Assembly (NCBI GenBank): GCA_948474755.1
Contig: CAOLHI010001473.1
Location: 186,001-250,000, forward strand
Origin: Ctenosaura bakeri
Taxonomy: Eukaryota > Chordata > Lepidosauria > Squamata > Iguanidae
Reading direction: 5' to 3'
DNA: 64,000 nt
Shown here: positions 1-13,202 of the stretch, in pieces
Position numbering within the stretch: the stretch's first letter is position 1
How the letters are laid out: every line of letters starts with the position of its first letter
The notes under the pieces: model-generated
What the model was told of the DNA's origin: nothing
The model's database searches: none
What the model saw: the letters and a program-made list of their open reading frames with translations, nothing else
Position numbers and translations under genes: made by a program

Positions 1-1046
1 GAACATTTATTTACATCTCCTGAAATGTGCTTCACTGGAGTTTCCTGTGGCCAAATAGTTTAGTTCATGAATCAGCTAATGCAGCACTAAAGAAAAAAGT
101 CCAGGTTGCTCTTGAAAGGTTTCAGATGTTGCCATTTGGGGGCTTAAAAAGAAGGGTTGTTTTTTTAAAAAAAGTGATAAGCATACTTTACAATCATTTT
201 AACTTACATGTAAATTAAGCACATCCCCCATTTAATCTTTTTCTTTCTGTGTAGTGCTCATATCAGATTCACTGTCAGTCTTTGGTGCTTAAAATTTCAG
301 TTTCTTATCACCAGGTTTCCTGCTCAAACAATTATTTCACGACTTATGCCTCTCAATAATTTTTAGATATGTTCCTGAAGGAGAACATTTAATAGCAGTA
401 TGAATATGATTATGTACATCTGTAGTGATTATAGTACACCTAACATGAAAAATCTTGTAAACTGCCCTACTCTTGATAGACTGTGCAGTAAACTGTATAG
501 TATTTTAATTAATTTCTTAATTAGAAACCTAAAGTGTGATACTTGAATCTAACAGGCATGCAGAGAAGTACCACCGCTTTACCTTGAGAGCTAAAAAGGA
601 GGCATATCAGAAAATGAATGCAGCAAAAAAGACAGAACAATGATGCTATTATGGCTTGTGTTCCCCATTTTACAGCTAAAACTTGAGTACTGTTTAGAAA
701 TCAGTCCCACTATGACCAACAGGGTTTGCTCCCCAGTTAACTTTGTTTAGATTGTACATATAAGGGTTTTCACTGGCCAGTTTTCTTCAACATGGCATCC
801 CAAAGACCTCTAGAAGTGTGGATGCCCACAGATAAAATTGCTAGGTCATCATTTAGTTATGGCAACAAACTCTTCCCATGTTCAACACAAAAGCAGAGCA
901 TCAAAGTCCTTTACACACTGCACACTGCAGGGAACTCAGAGTGTACATGCAATCCATCTATTGCTTTATGCTGGATGGGGAAGATAAACATCACTCCACC
1001 ACCCTCTTCTATGTCCTCTGGAAGGGTGAAAGAAATGTTCCAAGCT
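1..1046. other. No gene recognised; unique AT-rich sequence
   Basis: I see no coding frame with recognisable protein similarity and no repeat family I can name. Short open frames occur but have no domain, no plausible splice context and no biased composition. The stretch is best treated as unannotated intergenic or intronic DNA. Confidence 0.5.
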
Positions 1047-1207
1047 TTCCTTCAGCCCTCCTTCACTATCTTCCCAATATCAGTGGGGGGGGGCTTCCAG
1101 CCAGCCAGAAGTCAAGAAAGGTTGGGCTGGACAGGGCTCCCATAAAATGACTTTATAAAAAGGAGCTTCTTTGTTAGACACTTTGTTAGCTGAGATGTGT
1201 CTGTAAA
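1047..1207 (+). repeat. Unclassified dispersed repeat, copy 1
   Basis: This stretch resembles 20632-20782 in the same order: a TTCCCAATATCAGT-like block, a GGGCTGGACAGG-like block, then a CATAAAA..GACT..TAAAAAGGAGCTTCTTT block and an AACTGAG/AGCTGAG block. The similarity is patchy but colinear over about 150 bp. No coding frame or terminal repeats are evident, so the class is unknown. It could be part of a LINE 3' UTR or of a DNA element. Confidence 0.45.
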
Positions 1208-3449
1208 TTTACCTCAAAAGGGCCAATCATGCCTTTAGAGCCCCAATTGGCCATATTGCTAGTTTTAGACCTGTGTAGGCCTTTTTTTTTTTGCAAAACC
1301 AGAAGTGTTTGTGCCACCCCCCCATTACAATGCCTGGATGGTGTGCTTGTGGCCTTTGAGGACAACTGTTTTCAGGGCATTTGGTGTTTAGCAGGTTAAA
1401 GGGTAGATAGAGGGATTCAGTAGGAGTCTTGTGGCTGAACTTTGGTCCCCCCACCCCCCCACCCCCCGCCACTGCCTTAAAGGCTCATTGCTGTTGTGGG
1501 ATTCCCGTCTCTATAGCTAAATACAGACAGTTACAACACTCAGCTGATCTCCTTCCTCTGTGCTGTGGAAAGGTCCAAAGAGAGGTACAAGAGAATGGAT
1601 GACATAGCAAGGCAGAGGTGGACCTTCACAGGGAGAGAGGATTATCTGCTCCAGCCCCCCAGAAAGAACTATCTGCCACCTTTCCACAGCATACCATGTG
1701 TGCCTTTCTTCTGTGTTCTGTCTGTGCCAGACAGCCTAGGGGAGAAACTAAGGGCTCAAGGCAAATAAGGGCTGACAGCTAAAATGTATGGAGCCCTTCA
1801 CAAACCATGTTAACAGGTATATTTTCTCTAGCCTTACATCTTCAAATTAACACTTCTCTTTCTAGGACTCACAGCACCCATTCCTCTCTCAGAGCCTTGG
1901 CCACCTTCTTCTCTCCTGGAAATTATGATACCTTATGGTCTGCGCTCCCTGTAAAATGTTGGTCATTAAGTACTACTTACAATTCAGTGGTCAGGACAGG
2001 TATTCTGTTTTTTGTTGGCCAATCTAAAACTCAACTACTAGTAGCATTACTATATTACTATTTTATTTATTGAGAATGAGATTTAATTAAAAGACTTTAT
2101 AAGTTTTAAAAATATTTTTATGTTTTACTTTTAAGTGCTATAATCTGCACTGGAGCTTTAGAAAACAATGTAAAAAAATCAGAATCATACAACTCTTATA
2201 TCTAAACATAGATGTTTAAAAAAAACCTCTTCCAGATTCCAATAGCATGATCACCTAAACAAACAAACAAAAAACAGAATACCAGGCAGCTGCCAGCTCA
2301 GAATTTAAACTACATAGGATAAAGCCAATGGTCTACACTCAGGTACAGTTTAGAGAAGGTTCAACTGGCACCTTATCACAGATAGTGCAGTTACCAGAGA
2401 AAGAGGGCAGGCTTTGCAACAACACAAGGGCACCTATTTACATTTGTCCATACAACTTATTCCTAAAGCAGTTAATGAAGTGCTGTACTTGGGAAGTATG
2501 TGGAAGTGAGGGCAAACAGCTTCCTACTAGCTCAGATGACTATACCACCAGTTGTTCTTGACAGGACTCTGTGGGGTAGAAAGGCGTAGGGAAGATGTCA
2601 CATATTTGTGTGCATCCTCCTCCAAAGTTTCTACAACATGCAGGTGCTCCTTGCATGTGCAAGCCAGCCACCACGGTAACTGCCTTTACCTTGTAAATAA
2701 ATAAAAATAAAGCCACCATCACCAGGAATACTTTGCCCCCTCTAAAAATGACAACACAGTTGCGTTAGAGACTGTAAAACAGGCAGTGAGGTTTTCCACT
2801 TGATTTTTTAAAATTCCTAAGCCATCGTGTACAAAAAAAAGTAAAAAACTAAAGCTCCAAGTATTTCACCTCTGCACTCAATTATATGAGCCTCTGAAGT
2901 GCATGATTTGATCATCCAGTAGAACCAAAGAGTCACAGGCGCCTGACAGAACTGAAATGTCCCAGCCCTAAAAGTTCTTCCTATTATTCTTGACTCCACA
3001 GTCCTTATCATAAATATCCAAGTAACATAGTTTATATCCATCTAGAAATTATCTCACATTATTTAAACCACTCCACTTAAGAAATAAACAGATTGACTAG
3101 AGAAAAACATCATTGTGGCTTTACTTTGATTGACACAATCAAACTGGTCAGGTTTCAGGATGATATCTGAATATTCTGACTTTTAGACCCTTTCTGACTC
3201 TCTGAGGGAAATCTGGGCCAGTAGCCAGAAACAAGCTTCTTTCTGTTGGTCCTGAGCATGGGTACTGATCCTGCTGATTTTGCTATTAGTGTCCATCGGT
3301 CTCTGTCCTGGAGTTTCCACATTCTACCCTCATCATCCAAGCAGTATTACAATCTAAATAGGCTTCACACCACAGCTTCAGAACTTGAAGGCCACACTAC
3401 TGTTTGTTTTGCTGTTTCTGTTTTTAAATGTGTTTTGTTTTCACATGTG
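1208..3449. other. No gene recognised; C-rich tract near 1440-1470
   Basis: This is mostly unique sequence. A run of C tracts on the + strand at about 1447-1469 means the - strand carries four or more G runs, a potential G-quadruplex. A short A-rich stretch with AATAAA-like motifs lies near 2694-2712. The open frames here have no recognisable similarity. Confidence 0.45.
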
Positions 3450-3675
3450 TATATTATAATCTCTTTTGTATTGGACTACAACTTTGGAGACCGTGGTTCA
3501 AATCGCTGCTCAGCCATGGGAACCCACTGGGTAATGCTGGGCAAGTAACGCTCTCTCAGCCTCAGAGAAAGGCAAGGGCAAACCCTCTCCGAACAAATCT
3601 TTCCAAGAAAACCCTGTAATAAGTTCACTCTAGAGTTGCTGTAAATCAGAAACAACCTGAAGATGCACAACAATA
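3450..3675 (+). repeat. tRNA-type SINE, CAA-tailed lizard family
   Basis: The order of blocks is that of the window's main SINE family: a TTGGACTACAACTTTGGAGA block, GGTTCAAATC as a box-B-like promoter remnant, GCTCAGCCATGG, CCCACTGGGT, CTCTCAGCCTCAGA, AACAAATCTT.CCAAGAAAACCCTG, then a short CACAACAATA tail. The 5' box-A part is eroded. Such SINEs are transcribed by RNA polymerase III and mobilised by a LINE; this copy is diverged and presumably inert. Open frames overlapping it on both strands are not genes. Confidence 0.75.
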
Positions 3676-4859
3676 TTACCTAGAAACAGCTAAATCCTGC
3701 ACTCAGAATGTGGGGAAGAAATAAAGAATAAATCTACAAATATCTTCAGGGGAAAATTGGAAAGCAAAAAAGCAATAGAAGGAATGCCAGTCCCACTTGA
3801 AATGGAAAGAAAGGAGATGAGTAAAAAATTAAAAGGCAATGAAGGAGGTAGAGAAATAATTCAAATGAGAGAGAGACAGAGATTTCAAAAGCAGTAGAAG
3901 AAAAAATTAAAAGAAAGCAAAGGAAAAGGAAAAAAAAAACTCATCCCCACAGACTGCAGTCCTATGTACCCATACATGGAGGTGGAACCTAACCTCTTAG
4001 GAGTGGGACTTACTTCTGAGTCAACGTGCACGAGTGCTCACTCCAAGTGGAAACAAATTGAAGGAAGAGGAAGGAGGGAGAGAGACAGTGGGCAAGGCAA
4101 ATAGCCCTTCCAGCAATTTTACTACAGTTGAGGGAGGAGGAGGAGGAAGAAGGGTGGCAGCAATGGTGATAGATTAAGGGAGAAGGAAGAGACAGGCGTT
4201 GGATAGCTGGGACAAAGGAAGTCACTTTTAAAAATGCCTTGCTCCTGCTTCCGTTTCCCCTGCAGTTTCTGTTGCCCTGCCACTGGACCATTGTGCACTG
4301 GGTATGGGCTATTTTGTGGCTCCAGTGGGGGGCTGCCTATCCAGCATAGACTCCCTTGTTTCTCACTCTGGCTCACTTCTATCAAACCAACCTCTGTTGC
4401 CTCCAGTGCCAAACAGCTCTAATGGTGTGTTGTGAATTTCAGCAGCAAACAGCTACAGGCCAAGCTTCTGTCACCAAAATCTGGACAGTGGATAAATAAA
4501 ACTACAAGTTATTGAAGACTTTGGGTGGCAATGAAAATAGCATCAGGATGCACAGGGTCCACAGGCTGCACTTTCCCTAATTCTGCCCTATCTATTGAAT
4601 GCTAAAATGTGAAAGAGGGGCCTACAGACTTTTCTCCAGTATCTCACTGTGGGTTTTTTTTGTTTTGTTTTTTTTGCGGAGAATTCTCTTCAGTTATGCC
4701 TATATTCCAAACAGTGATAGCCAGTGCCTTGGGGGACTGCCTAAGGCCAGCCAATAAGTACATTTGATCTTTTGATCAAAGATCAGCCAATGAGTATGCT
4801 TGATCTTTTGATACCTCTGTTCATTGTACACTCTCTTATTAACTATGGCCAATCTTCAG
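3676..4859. other. No gene recognised; purine-rich and AT-rich sequence
   Basis: An A/G-rich stretch spans about 3720-3950, followed by a moderately GC-rich segment at 4080-4420 whose short open frames show no family resemblance. At about 4748-4815 a block of roughly 36 bp is repeated in tandem, with AGCCAAT and TTGATCTTTTGAT in both units. Confidence 0.4.
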
Positions 4860-5062
4860 AACATTGTCGTTATGTGCCTTGTTTCTGATTCATGGCAATC
4901 CTAAAGTGAACCTATCACAGGATTTTCTTGGCAGATTTGTTCAGGGGGCATTTTCCTTTGTTTTCCTCTGAGGCTGAGACAGTGTGACTTGCCCAAAGTT
5001 TGAACCCTGGTCTCCAGAGTCATAGTCCAACATTCAAATCACAATACCACACTATCTCTCCT
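4860..5062 (-). repeat. tRNA-type SINE, CAA-tailed family, internally deleted
   Basis: On the - strand this carries the SINE blocks in reverse order: ATTGTCGTTATGTGCCTTG at the tail side, ATCACAGGATTTTCTTGGCA, CTGAGACAGTGTGACTTGCC, then GAACCCTGGTCTCCAGAGT near the 5' end. Compared with fuller copies (for example 23758-23989), the block of about 30 bp around CACCCAGTGGGTTTCCATGG is missing, so this is an internal deletion. No function is expected. Confidence 0.75.
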
Positions 5063-8000
5063 TTAGAGCATTGTATTACTATCTAAAAAATAAAGAATTA
5101 TAGAAGTTCAAATGCTTTTTTCCAGTTAGCATCCTACTTGGATACACAGGCATTTGAATTCCTTGATACTTGAGCTGTGTACTGCAGAAGTGCTGAATTT
5201 TAAAAACCTGTAATAATGGTGCAGTCTCTTGAGTATACATTTATTTCAGCAGTATAAAATAAAATTAAATTCTTCAATCTCAAAAACTATTAAAAGGTAG
5301 TATTTAAAATGCATGAAGCATTAAACAGACATCAAAATTAAAATAATCTCATAAATCTCTTCATTTTAAAGTCTTTTTAGAATACTGATAGAGACAGAAA
5401 ACAGCTGCCCTGTAGACTAACACAGTAAATTGTTAACTATTTTAACACTTATTCCCGTTTTTGCCACTGAAAATTCTTCCATAGATAATGTAATAAGTAT
5501 ACCAACTGCACCTTATTTAAAGAAAATTAAAGGTTATTTTTGCATAGAGATGTCAAGAAAGATAAATTATACATTCTTCAACAAATCTGCAAACTCTAGG
5601 ATCACTTCTAGCCTAAATAAATATAGACAGTGATTGCAAATATTATTATTACTCTGATAATGACAATCATGACGATGACGATGAATGAAAAAAATCAATC
5701 AAGTCATTGTTCATTGTAGTGCTACAATACATTTGATGACAATAGAAATAAAGCCACTAATTTCTTCTCTGAAATCTATGACCAAGTAAGAATTTGTAAT
5801 GCTTTTGTTGACCTTTGTTCACCTTTAAGAATTCAAAGTCTTATCAGCTATCAACTACTGGGTACTTTCTCCTAGAACAACTAAGGTTCATTTCCAAGAG
5901 CAACAAGGCCTCGCAAATCTCAACTGAGGCCTCAATTTAAAAATAAAACAATCAGACCTAGGCTTTCCTTTAAAACTTATTACATCATCTTCAGTATTTT
6001 CTAGTCATTCTGTCCATACATTTTAGTCTACGCATAAATGGGGAAAGCAAGATTGCATTCTATTAGTCCATCGTTGTCTCACCTTGCTGGCTGAACAATG
6101 AATGCCACATATTCTATAGACTGTATAGAAAGAGGCACCTACACAAGAAAAAAGATTCCTAAAAAGCTTAACATGGACATCACCTAAGCACAGTGCAAAT
6201 GCCCAAGAGGAACAACTCAAAAGGCCTACAGTTATTTAGTTATTTATTTCATTGTATTTCTAAGCCACCTGTCTCCCAAAATTGGGACACAGTTATGTGG
6301 TTGTCATGATATTAATGCCTGTGTATTTACTGTACATAAATGTTCCCTGTTCTCATTATATTTATGTCTTCATATCTGAAAGTATAGTAAAGGGTGGAGG
6401 GGAATATAGGAAACTTCCATGTCAAAACCCTGTTTTCATATTCTGTCCATGCATTCCTACAACCCCTTTTTGTAGCCTTTTTCAATCACATGCCACGGCA
6501 GAACTGGGGCAAGAAAAAGTCTCGAAAGGCTGTCAGTAACCCTTTCGCAAGTTTCCAGTAGTACCATAGAGTTTAGAAAAACTCCATGTTATGCGCACTA
6601 CAGTTAAAGTAAACTATTGGGTACAATTGGCTGTCCGCCCAACCACTGAAAAATGTTGGAGGGGGTTCCTGGCTTACAGCTGATATCCTTTTAGTGATTT
6701 TTACCCAAATTCTGGGCCCATTTAGCTAGATTGCCATCATGCCTTTTTTCACAATCAGATGAGCCAGAAGCAGCTCTGGCCAGCCTGCCAACCTTTGACA
6801 TCACCCTACATTGCTGAGACAGCACAAGGACCCACCCCATGACAATACAAGGGTTTGCCCCTTGACAGCAGAAGGAAAATCACTGAACTATCTTCTCTAA
6901 CTATCTTGAAAGACAGATCATGAAAATTAAAGCTTCTTTAAAAAAAAAAAAGAGTAACTTGATCAACAGGAGATTAAAAAGTTAGAAAAAACAAATCCCT
7001 TATTAATTTATCAATACTTTAACTAAGGTGACAAAGATTAGAAGTCAGAAAAAACAAGTCTCTCATTTTCCAATTTATCAATACATTTACATATAATTTT
7101 ATATAGATTAACAGGCAAATTGTGTTTTTAAATAGATGATTTTCCTCAGATTGTTCTTCATCCTCACTTTTATGGGATCAGAACTCCAATCAAAACTCTC
7201 CATACATTGATCTTCAAAAGTAAATAAATCAGGCCCCTGAATTTTTTTTTAAAAAAAAAGGGGGGGGAGAAAACTCAAGGAACTTCACTGTCTGTTCATT
7301 GTACAATTAGCAGTATATAAATGATCACGTTACAGACCTACATTCAACTAACAATAGGATCCATCCAGCAATAGCCGAGGAATCTGGAAATAAAAGGATT
7401 GGCCCACTAACTTGGCTTCTTTACGTACAAAGCTGCACATTGTTTGCTGCTACTTTAATGACACCAGTGTCCACCACTATGTACTTCAGTGTCCTTTCTG
7501 TTTACAAGAAAGATTATTATTATGCAAATTATTACATTTTATTAATAAAAAGACTGAAATGCTTTTACTGTAACCAATTTATCTTGATGATATATGAGTT
7601 TGGTTGAATGGATATTTTTCAACAGCTGAACAAGTCTGAGTTCTTGTTATAACAAAATGCCTCTATTTAGACACTCCACCAGCCTACCCCACTTCCCAGT
7701 TCTGGTTCTAGTCAGGCAACATTTCTCAACTGAAGTGAGTATCACGTCTTACGTTTTGAATGATTGAACAATATGCTTACTTAATATGAACAAGAATTCT
7801 TACATATTCTTATTGTTTTGTTCGTGATGGCTTGCTGCATTAAAGTTTAACAAATCAAGCCACAACAAACAAAACAAGAATGTGTAAATATTTTATGTGA
7901 CTACAAATATACTGTAACTCTAGCCTGTTAGAAAGAATAACATCAGAAAATTCTTCCACATCACGTAATCCTTTGTGCTACGGAAGCAGAACTTGGAAAA

Positions 8001-10544
8001 GTTACTTTTTGGACTAAGGGCTAGATTTAGTAGCACGGTGGCACAACATAAAACTCCACCAGCAAGGATTTGAGCCTAGAGCTCATAGAATCCCTCACGC
8101 AGCAAGACCACAGTCTCTGCTGGTAGGGGGATTTTGGTGTCATCCAGAACATGTTTTTTCCAAGTTTATTAACAAAACCCCCAGCAATGACTTTAAAATG
8201 TGTTAATTTCACTCAAAATTAACAAAACATTTGAAAAAGAGGATGCACACCAAAGTAATGAATGATTATTCACATCAAGTATAAACAATTGCTTCCCCTG
8301 CTGCTTAAATGGTCATTTTGTTTAGGTAAGGCACCTATCCACCAGATATGCCCACAGCTGCAACAGAGACAGCATCAGTGCTGCAGGAGGACAGATGTGG
8401 TGTGATGAATGGCAGAGATGAAGAATGAAAGACAGGGAAAAAGTCCTCCCAAGGTGAGAAAGTCAACGAAATATACCAAAATATACTTTGCAAATGAAGG
8501 GGATGGCAGAGAAGGGTGTGGCAAACTACTGTAGTTGGGCCAAGACATGGCCAAGAAAGGTGCTTTATACAATTTGCTTTAAAAACTTGAAAAGCCCAGA
8601 GTCTTCTTAAAGTAACAAGTAGTTTTAATAAGTTTACTTTTAATAAGTTTTTTGGGAGGAAAATATTGGCCATTTTTCAAGGGACTGTGTTTTGGTACAC
8701 AAAGTAGCCAAAAATTAACATGTTAATATTACATTACTTCTAAAGTAACAAATAGCACCTAATCTGCTGATTTCTAAAAATAGTATTCTAGGCTCTTCCC
8801 CTACCTGCCACTACTAAAATTTATATTGTAAGCTGGTATGACCCAGGAATAGGGGAATCCCACCCCCCATCTTTCCTCTGAGACTCTTTGAACTGCTACA
8901 CACAATGACTGCGCTGTATGGGAAAAGATGAGGAAAAGGTGGTAATATGGCTTTCATCTGAAATAGTTCTTTTTCTAGGATCTTGGATGCCTCCTTCTCT
9001 GCCAAAGTCATACTAACTAATTTGGTAAAATATACTATTTAAAAATAATTCAGATTTAATTTTTTAAGATAAACATGTTCTACAAGCAAATCGTTTGTAT
9101 AAATCTCTACAGCTAATTCCCAATTGAAATATAATTGTAGCAGACAAATTGCAGGTCTTAGCTCATTTCATTTAAATCTGACAAGCAATACTATTATTCT
9201 TATGACCTTAACTGACTTAGTTGTAGAATGTAGATTTGTACACATTTGTCAGTACAATCATATTACCAAGATAAAGCAATTAAATTCATTGACTTTTCTT
9301 TAGAAAATCTAACAAAGCTATTTTTTAATTAGAGCTAATGTTCATATGCAAGCTAAAAGTGCCTGTAACAAGTCACCAAGTAATTATGCTTGCTTACAGT
9401 AATTTATTCATCTTTGAACTTATATGACATTTTGATGTCCTATGGAATTATATTAAAGCCAGGCTCATCCTATTCTATTTCTGCCTGGAATCACATGTAA
9501 AAAAGAGAGAGCTGCAGTGTATGTCACAGTTGCTACAGGGAAGCAATCATAGCACTCTCTGTCCAAGTCATGAAATGTCAAGTATTCAGCATGCAACTTG
9601 ATTCAAACATACATCTTCACACGTTTCTCCCTCCCATAAACTTGCAACAGTTCTTACCAATAGACAGGGGTGGCTGGGGTAAGGACTAACAAAATGACTG
9701 TGAATACCTGCTTAACTTAGAGCCAGCCTTCCCCACGTCCCACATCAAAACAAAAAACAAAAAAAACCCCTCACCTCCGATAGACTGAATGTGCATGTCA
9801 GCCACATCATGCAGTATAGCACCGCGTACATTGATTATACTGTATGAAGGAAGAAGAAAATGACACCACACCAGAAAAACTTAATATATAATACTGGGCT
9901 TATATCCTGTCCCTATAGAACACCTAACATTGAGGCAAATAGTAACTTAACCTACCAACGTGAAATTTGATCCAATTGTAGCAGGATATGAAATGCTTTG
10001 GCAGATTCAAGGAGTGGGGGGACGGAGCAGTTTACTCAGGGAATAGGAAAAGAACTTGGCAGTTCATGCCTGCAATAAAAGAGCAAGATTGTGAGACACC
10101 AGGCTGAGAGGAAAATAAAATAATTCTTTTCATGAGGCCAAAGGAAAATCGGTGAAGGAAACTGGAGACAGTAGGAAGACAGAGAGATAGCAGGAGAAGA
10201 AGCATCTGCTGGAAGAACCAGAGATATCTACGTATGTCAGGCCTGACTGAAGCTAAGAGTGGCTTATTGGTCTGTGTTCATCAAAAGCATACCTCCAGAG
10301 ATTCAGAAAGAAGTGAGAAAGAATTTCATCACTGGGATGTTTAGGTTACCATTTAATTTGAACTATATGTACTGAAATGTTAGAAAAATGGTTTATTCTG
10401 CAACTATTGTAATTCTTACTGACCAGTCATCATTTATTATCTGAATTCTGTCATTACATATGCTTTATAAACATTTGAAAATATTGTCCCTTTGTTCTAA
10501 ACTAATTACATTTCTAGGAACACAGAAATTTGCTTGTGGTACTG
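5063..10544. other. No gene recognised; long AT-rich stretch
   Basis: No coding exon was recognised in about 5.5 kb. A short trinucleotide-like GATGAC run lies near 5667-5685. A possible L2 3' end on the - strand (TTATTTATTTCATTGTATTT then AAGCCACCTGTCTCC) lies near 6235-6290. Adjacent T, A and G homopolymers occupy about 7241-7267. The part at 9050-9480 is repeat-free by eye and dense in TAAT/ATTA motifs, so it could include a conserved non-coding element; that is inference only. Confidence 0.4.
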
Positions 10545-10811
10545 CAGAGCTTTCCAAACTGTGTGTCGCGACATATTAGTATGTCAGCCGCAGTGTGTCA
10601 TGTGAATGTAACAGATGAAGGGGATGCCTCTGCCGCCACCACTGCAGCCACTCTGGGCTGACGAAGACCCCAGCGAGGCTGACAGTGGTAGTGTTCCAGG
10701 CTTGAATAGAGGGGCTGCCTCTACTTACTGAATTACTCACTGAATTGCTGTGTCACAAAATGATGCATGTCTAAAAGGTGTGTCAACAACATGAAACTTT
10801 GGAAAGCTCTG
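10545..10811. mobile_element. Non-autonomous hAT-like DNA transposon, copy A
   Basis: The ends form terminal inverted repeats: CAGAGCTTTCCAAA at the left and TTTGGAAAGCTCTG at the right. Flanking 8-mers TGGTACTG and TTGTAGTG match at 6 of 8 positions, fitting an old 8-bp hAT target duplication. The core is GC-richer (10620-10720) and holds one short CTGCCGCCACC-type segment. It encodes no transposase. The element at 42459-43227 belongs to the same family: it shares the ends and the sub-terminal AATTGCTGTGTCA and ATGATGCATGTC blocks. Confidence 0.75.
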
Positions 10812-11370
10812 TTGTAGTGGGATCAAAGGAGAATCTTTGGTAAATGAAATTTCTATACCATATTTCATGGGACTATTTTCCCTGCAGTACATGTATTGTT
10901 AATTTTTTCAATTCAGTTATATTCAGTGGTTCGATTTTTTTGTTTTTCTTACTTGAAAAGTCTTTTATGTTTCATTGATGATAACAATCTTATCTTCATG
11001 TTATTCTCCCAATAGTGTTAAAACTTTACATGATTTGGTAGCACCTGCTTGTACTCAGAATAAGCTACAATGCAAAAAATTGTGAAAACACTTACTGTTA
11101 ATAATAATAACACATGTGCAATGTAATATGTATGCATATATATGTTTCTTGTGTGTGTAATATGTAAAATGACTTTATAGACATTATACTGAATCCCACT
11201 GTATTACCCAAAGCGAACATGTTCCCATTCATGCCTGCAGTTTCCACTCATTCAGCCAGGTGTAGATCACACGGTAAAATGGAACAGTAGTCACATTGTC
11301 CCAGAAGCCTGGTTTCCTTTTTACACTGCACAAAATTCTTGCCCTGTTACTCTCATTCAGAATATAATTC

Positions 11371-11778
11371 GTAGATCATTTTTGCATGATGGCAGTGTCC
11401 TACCATGGGGATGTGAGAGGAGTGAGACTGCAATGACACTTCTGCATGACATTGTCATGCTCCCGCCCTTCTCATGTCAGCAGCTGGCATGATCACAGGC
11501 TATATCATTGATAGAAGAACTCCGTCAATGACCCCCAATCCCGCGAGCCTTCCATTGCAGTCAGCCATGCAGAAGGGTCAGAAGCACAGCCTACACATTT
11601 CCTCCCCTAAGGCAGCACAGGAAGAAGGCTGGCTGCATTCCAGAAGGATGGAGTGTGTCCCTTGTGCTCCCTTCCACAGGTAACCAGTCATGTATGAAAC
11701 ATACTCCCATCATGGCAGAGGCGCTGCCAAGATGACACCCAGACAACGACAGACAAAGGAAAGGTGTGGAAAAGGCTT
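11371..11778 (-). mobile_element. Short non-autonomous DNA element (family of 22814-23225)
   Basis: About 408 bp that align in opposite orientation to 22814-23225. Shared blocks include GCATGACAttGTC, CAGCTGGCaTGAT, AACTCCgTCAATGACC, CCATGCAGAAGGGT and GTGTCCCTTGTGCTCCCTTC. The right edge, GTGTGGAAAAGGCTTTA, corresponds to the other copy's terminal inverted repeat. The left end is eroded. It has no coding capacity; superfamily unknown. Confidence 0.65.
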
Positions 11779-12852
11779 TACTCTCCAAACCAAGTATATC
11801 TTAAAATACCATTTACATAAGAAGTAATACAAATCAGTAAAGTTTCTCTAACTAAAAAGTAATAGCCAGTGAACGTTTGGTAACTTTTGAGAAGGAAAAA
11901 AAAATGATAGTGGGGAGAGAGAAATAAAATGTTTTTATGTAAATTTGATTTCCCTATAATAATCTAGAACTATTCTGCTAGAAGGAAGTATCTCTGCAGG
12001 CTGGCAGCTGCAGTAGGCAGTGAATTAAAAATGGCTCTGTATATAGGAAAATCTGTTCTATAATCAGTGCTATTCTTAGAGAGGACATCAATCTCAGACA
12101 TTGCTCTCTTCAGGTGAATGACATACAAGCATGAGGTAGAAACTGTCATTACATCATTAGCACTGGTTTCCTAAACAGAAGGCATAAACCACTAAGATAC
12201 ATAGAGGAAAATACACATGACGTCTATGGATTCTTTCTTTCCCACCTCCCTCTTTAAGAGTTCCCAAGGAACAAGACATGAGCACAGAAAATGTTGTATG
12301 GGCTCTCCTTCTACATTAAAAAAAACTTGGACTTCAGATAAGTATTTTATGATGTAAGCAGTCATAGCAGTTCTTCACATAAAATGTCATCAAGCTCTTA
12401 ATGAGACAGCTGTGGATTACTGGGAGGGGTGGAAGCATCTAAGATATGTTTGCATTTTTTTAGAGCTTGCATTTACCAGGTAGTAGTCACCTTCACTGCC
12501 ATATACTATAAAAAAACCGGCCTTTCTTAAAGCCCAAACACCAATCTCTCACTACATCCAACATGTATTTTCTGAACAATCTATAACTTCATTATTCACA
12601 CACACTGCTGTGTCATATGCCTCGTCCAAGGGATAGGTTTGAAAATTAAACATAGAAGGCACTATAAATATCACAGTATATATAATGATGGATGCAATGT
12701 ATGGACAATGTAAGAGCACTAGAACTTGGGAAACCCCAGTGTAGCTGACTGACATTAAGTTATCTCAGTCACATGGGGGTGGGAGTGATATGCTAGGGAA
12801 AGAGCAGTCAGAAAGAAGCAAAATCTAGACCAACCTATTTGTTACATCACAG

Positions 12853-12965
12853 TTGGGGAACACAGTACCATCCAAATATTGTTCCCATCAACCTAAGACA
12901 GCCCCATCAATAATGAGGAATGGTAGGAACTGTAGTTCAATAATATCAAAAAGGCCATAGGTTCC
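12853..12965 (+). mobile_element. Palindromic MITE relic
   Basis: The sequence begins TTGGGGAACACAGTACC and carries GTAGGAACTGTAGTTCAATA towards the right. This resembles a widespread lizard palindromic element whose arms contain a 'gggagttgtagtccaac' core. Its relative lies at 25562-25675. Divergence is high and no target duplication is clear. Confidence 0.45.
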
Positions 12966-13148
12966 TTGGGTTATTTTAATTACAAATCTTGCTGCTCTAT
13001 ATTTTTTTGACTAGTCTAGCATGAAGCATAGATGCAATGGCAGTGATATGAACTGGGATTGAGCACTGCGGGGGGTAAAGGATCATCCCTCCTGATACCT
13101 CTCCCCTGCTCCACAGCAGTTAAAGGAATAGGGGGCCTCCATTTGTGG

Positions 13149-13202
13149 TAGAGGAGCTTCTCCCTCTCTCTCTCCCTCTCTCCCCCTCCCTCTCCCCCCC
13201 CC
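13149..13202. repeat. Pyrimidine-rich simple repeat (CT/CCCT)n
   Basis: Imperfect CTCTCTC and CCCTCTCC units make a homopyrimidine tract of about 50 bp on the + strand, which can form non-B DNA. It lies in sequence with no recognised gene. Confidence 0.85.
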
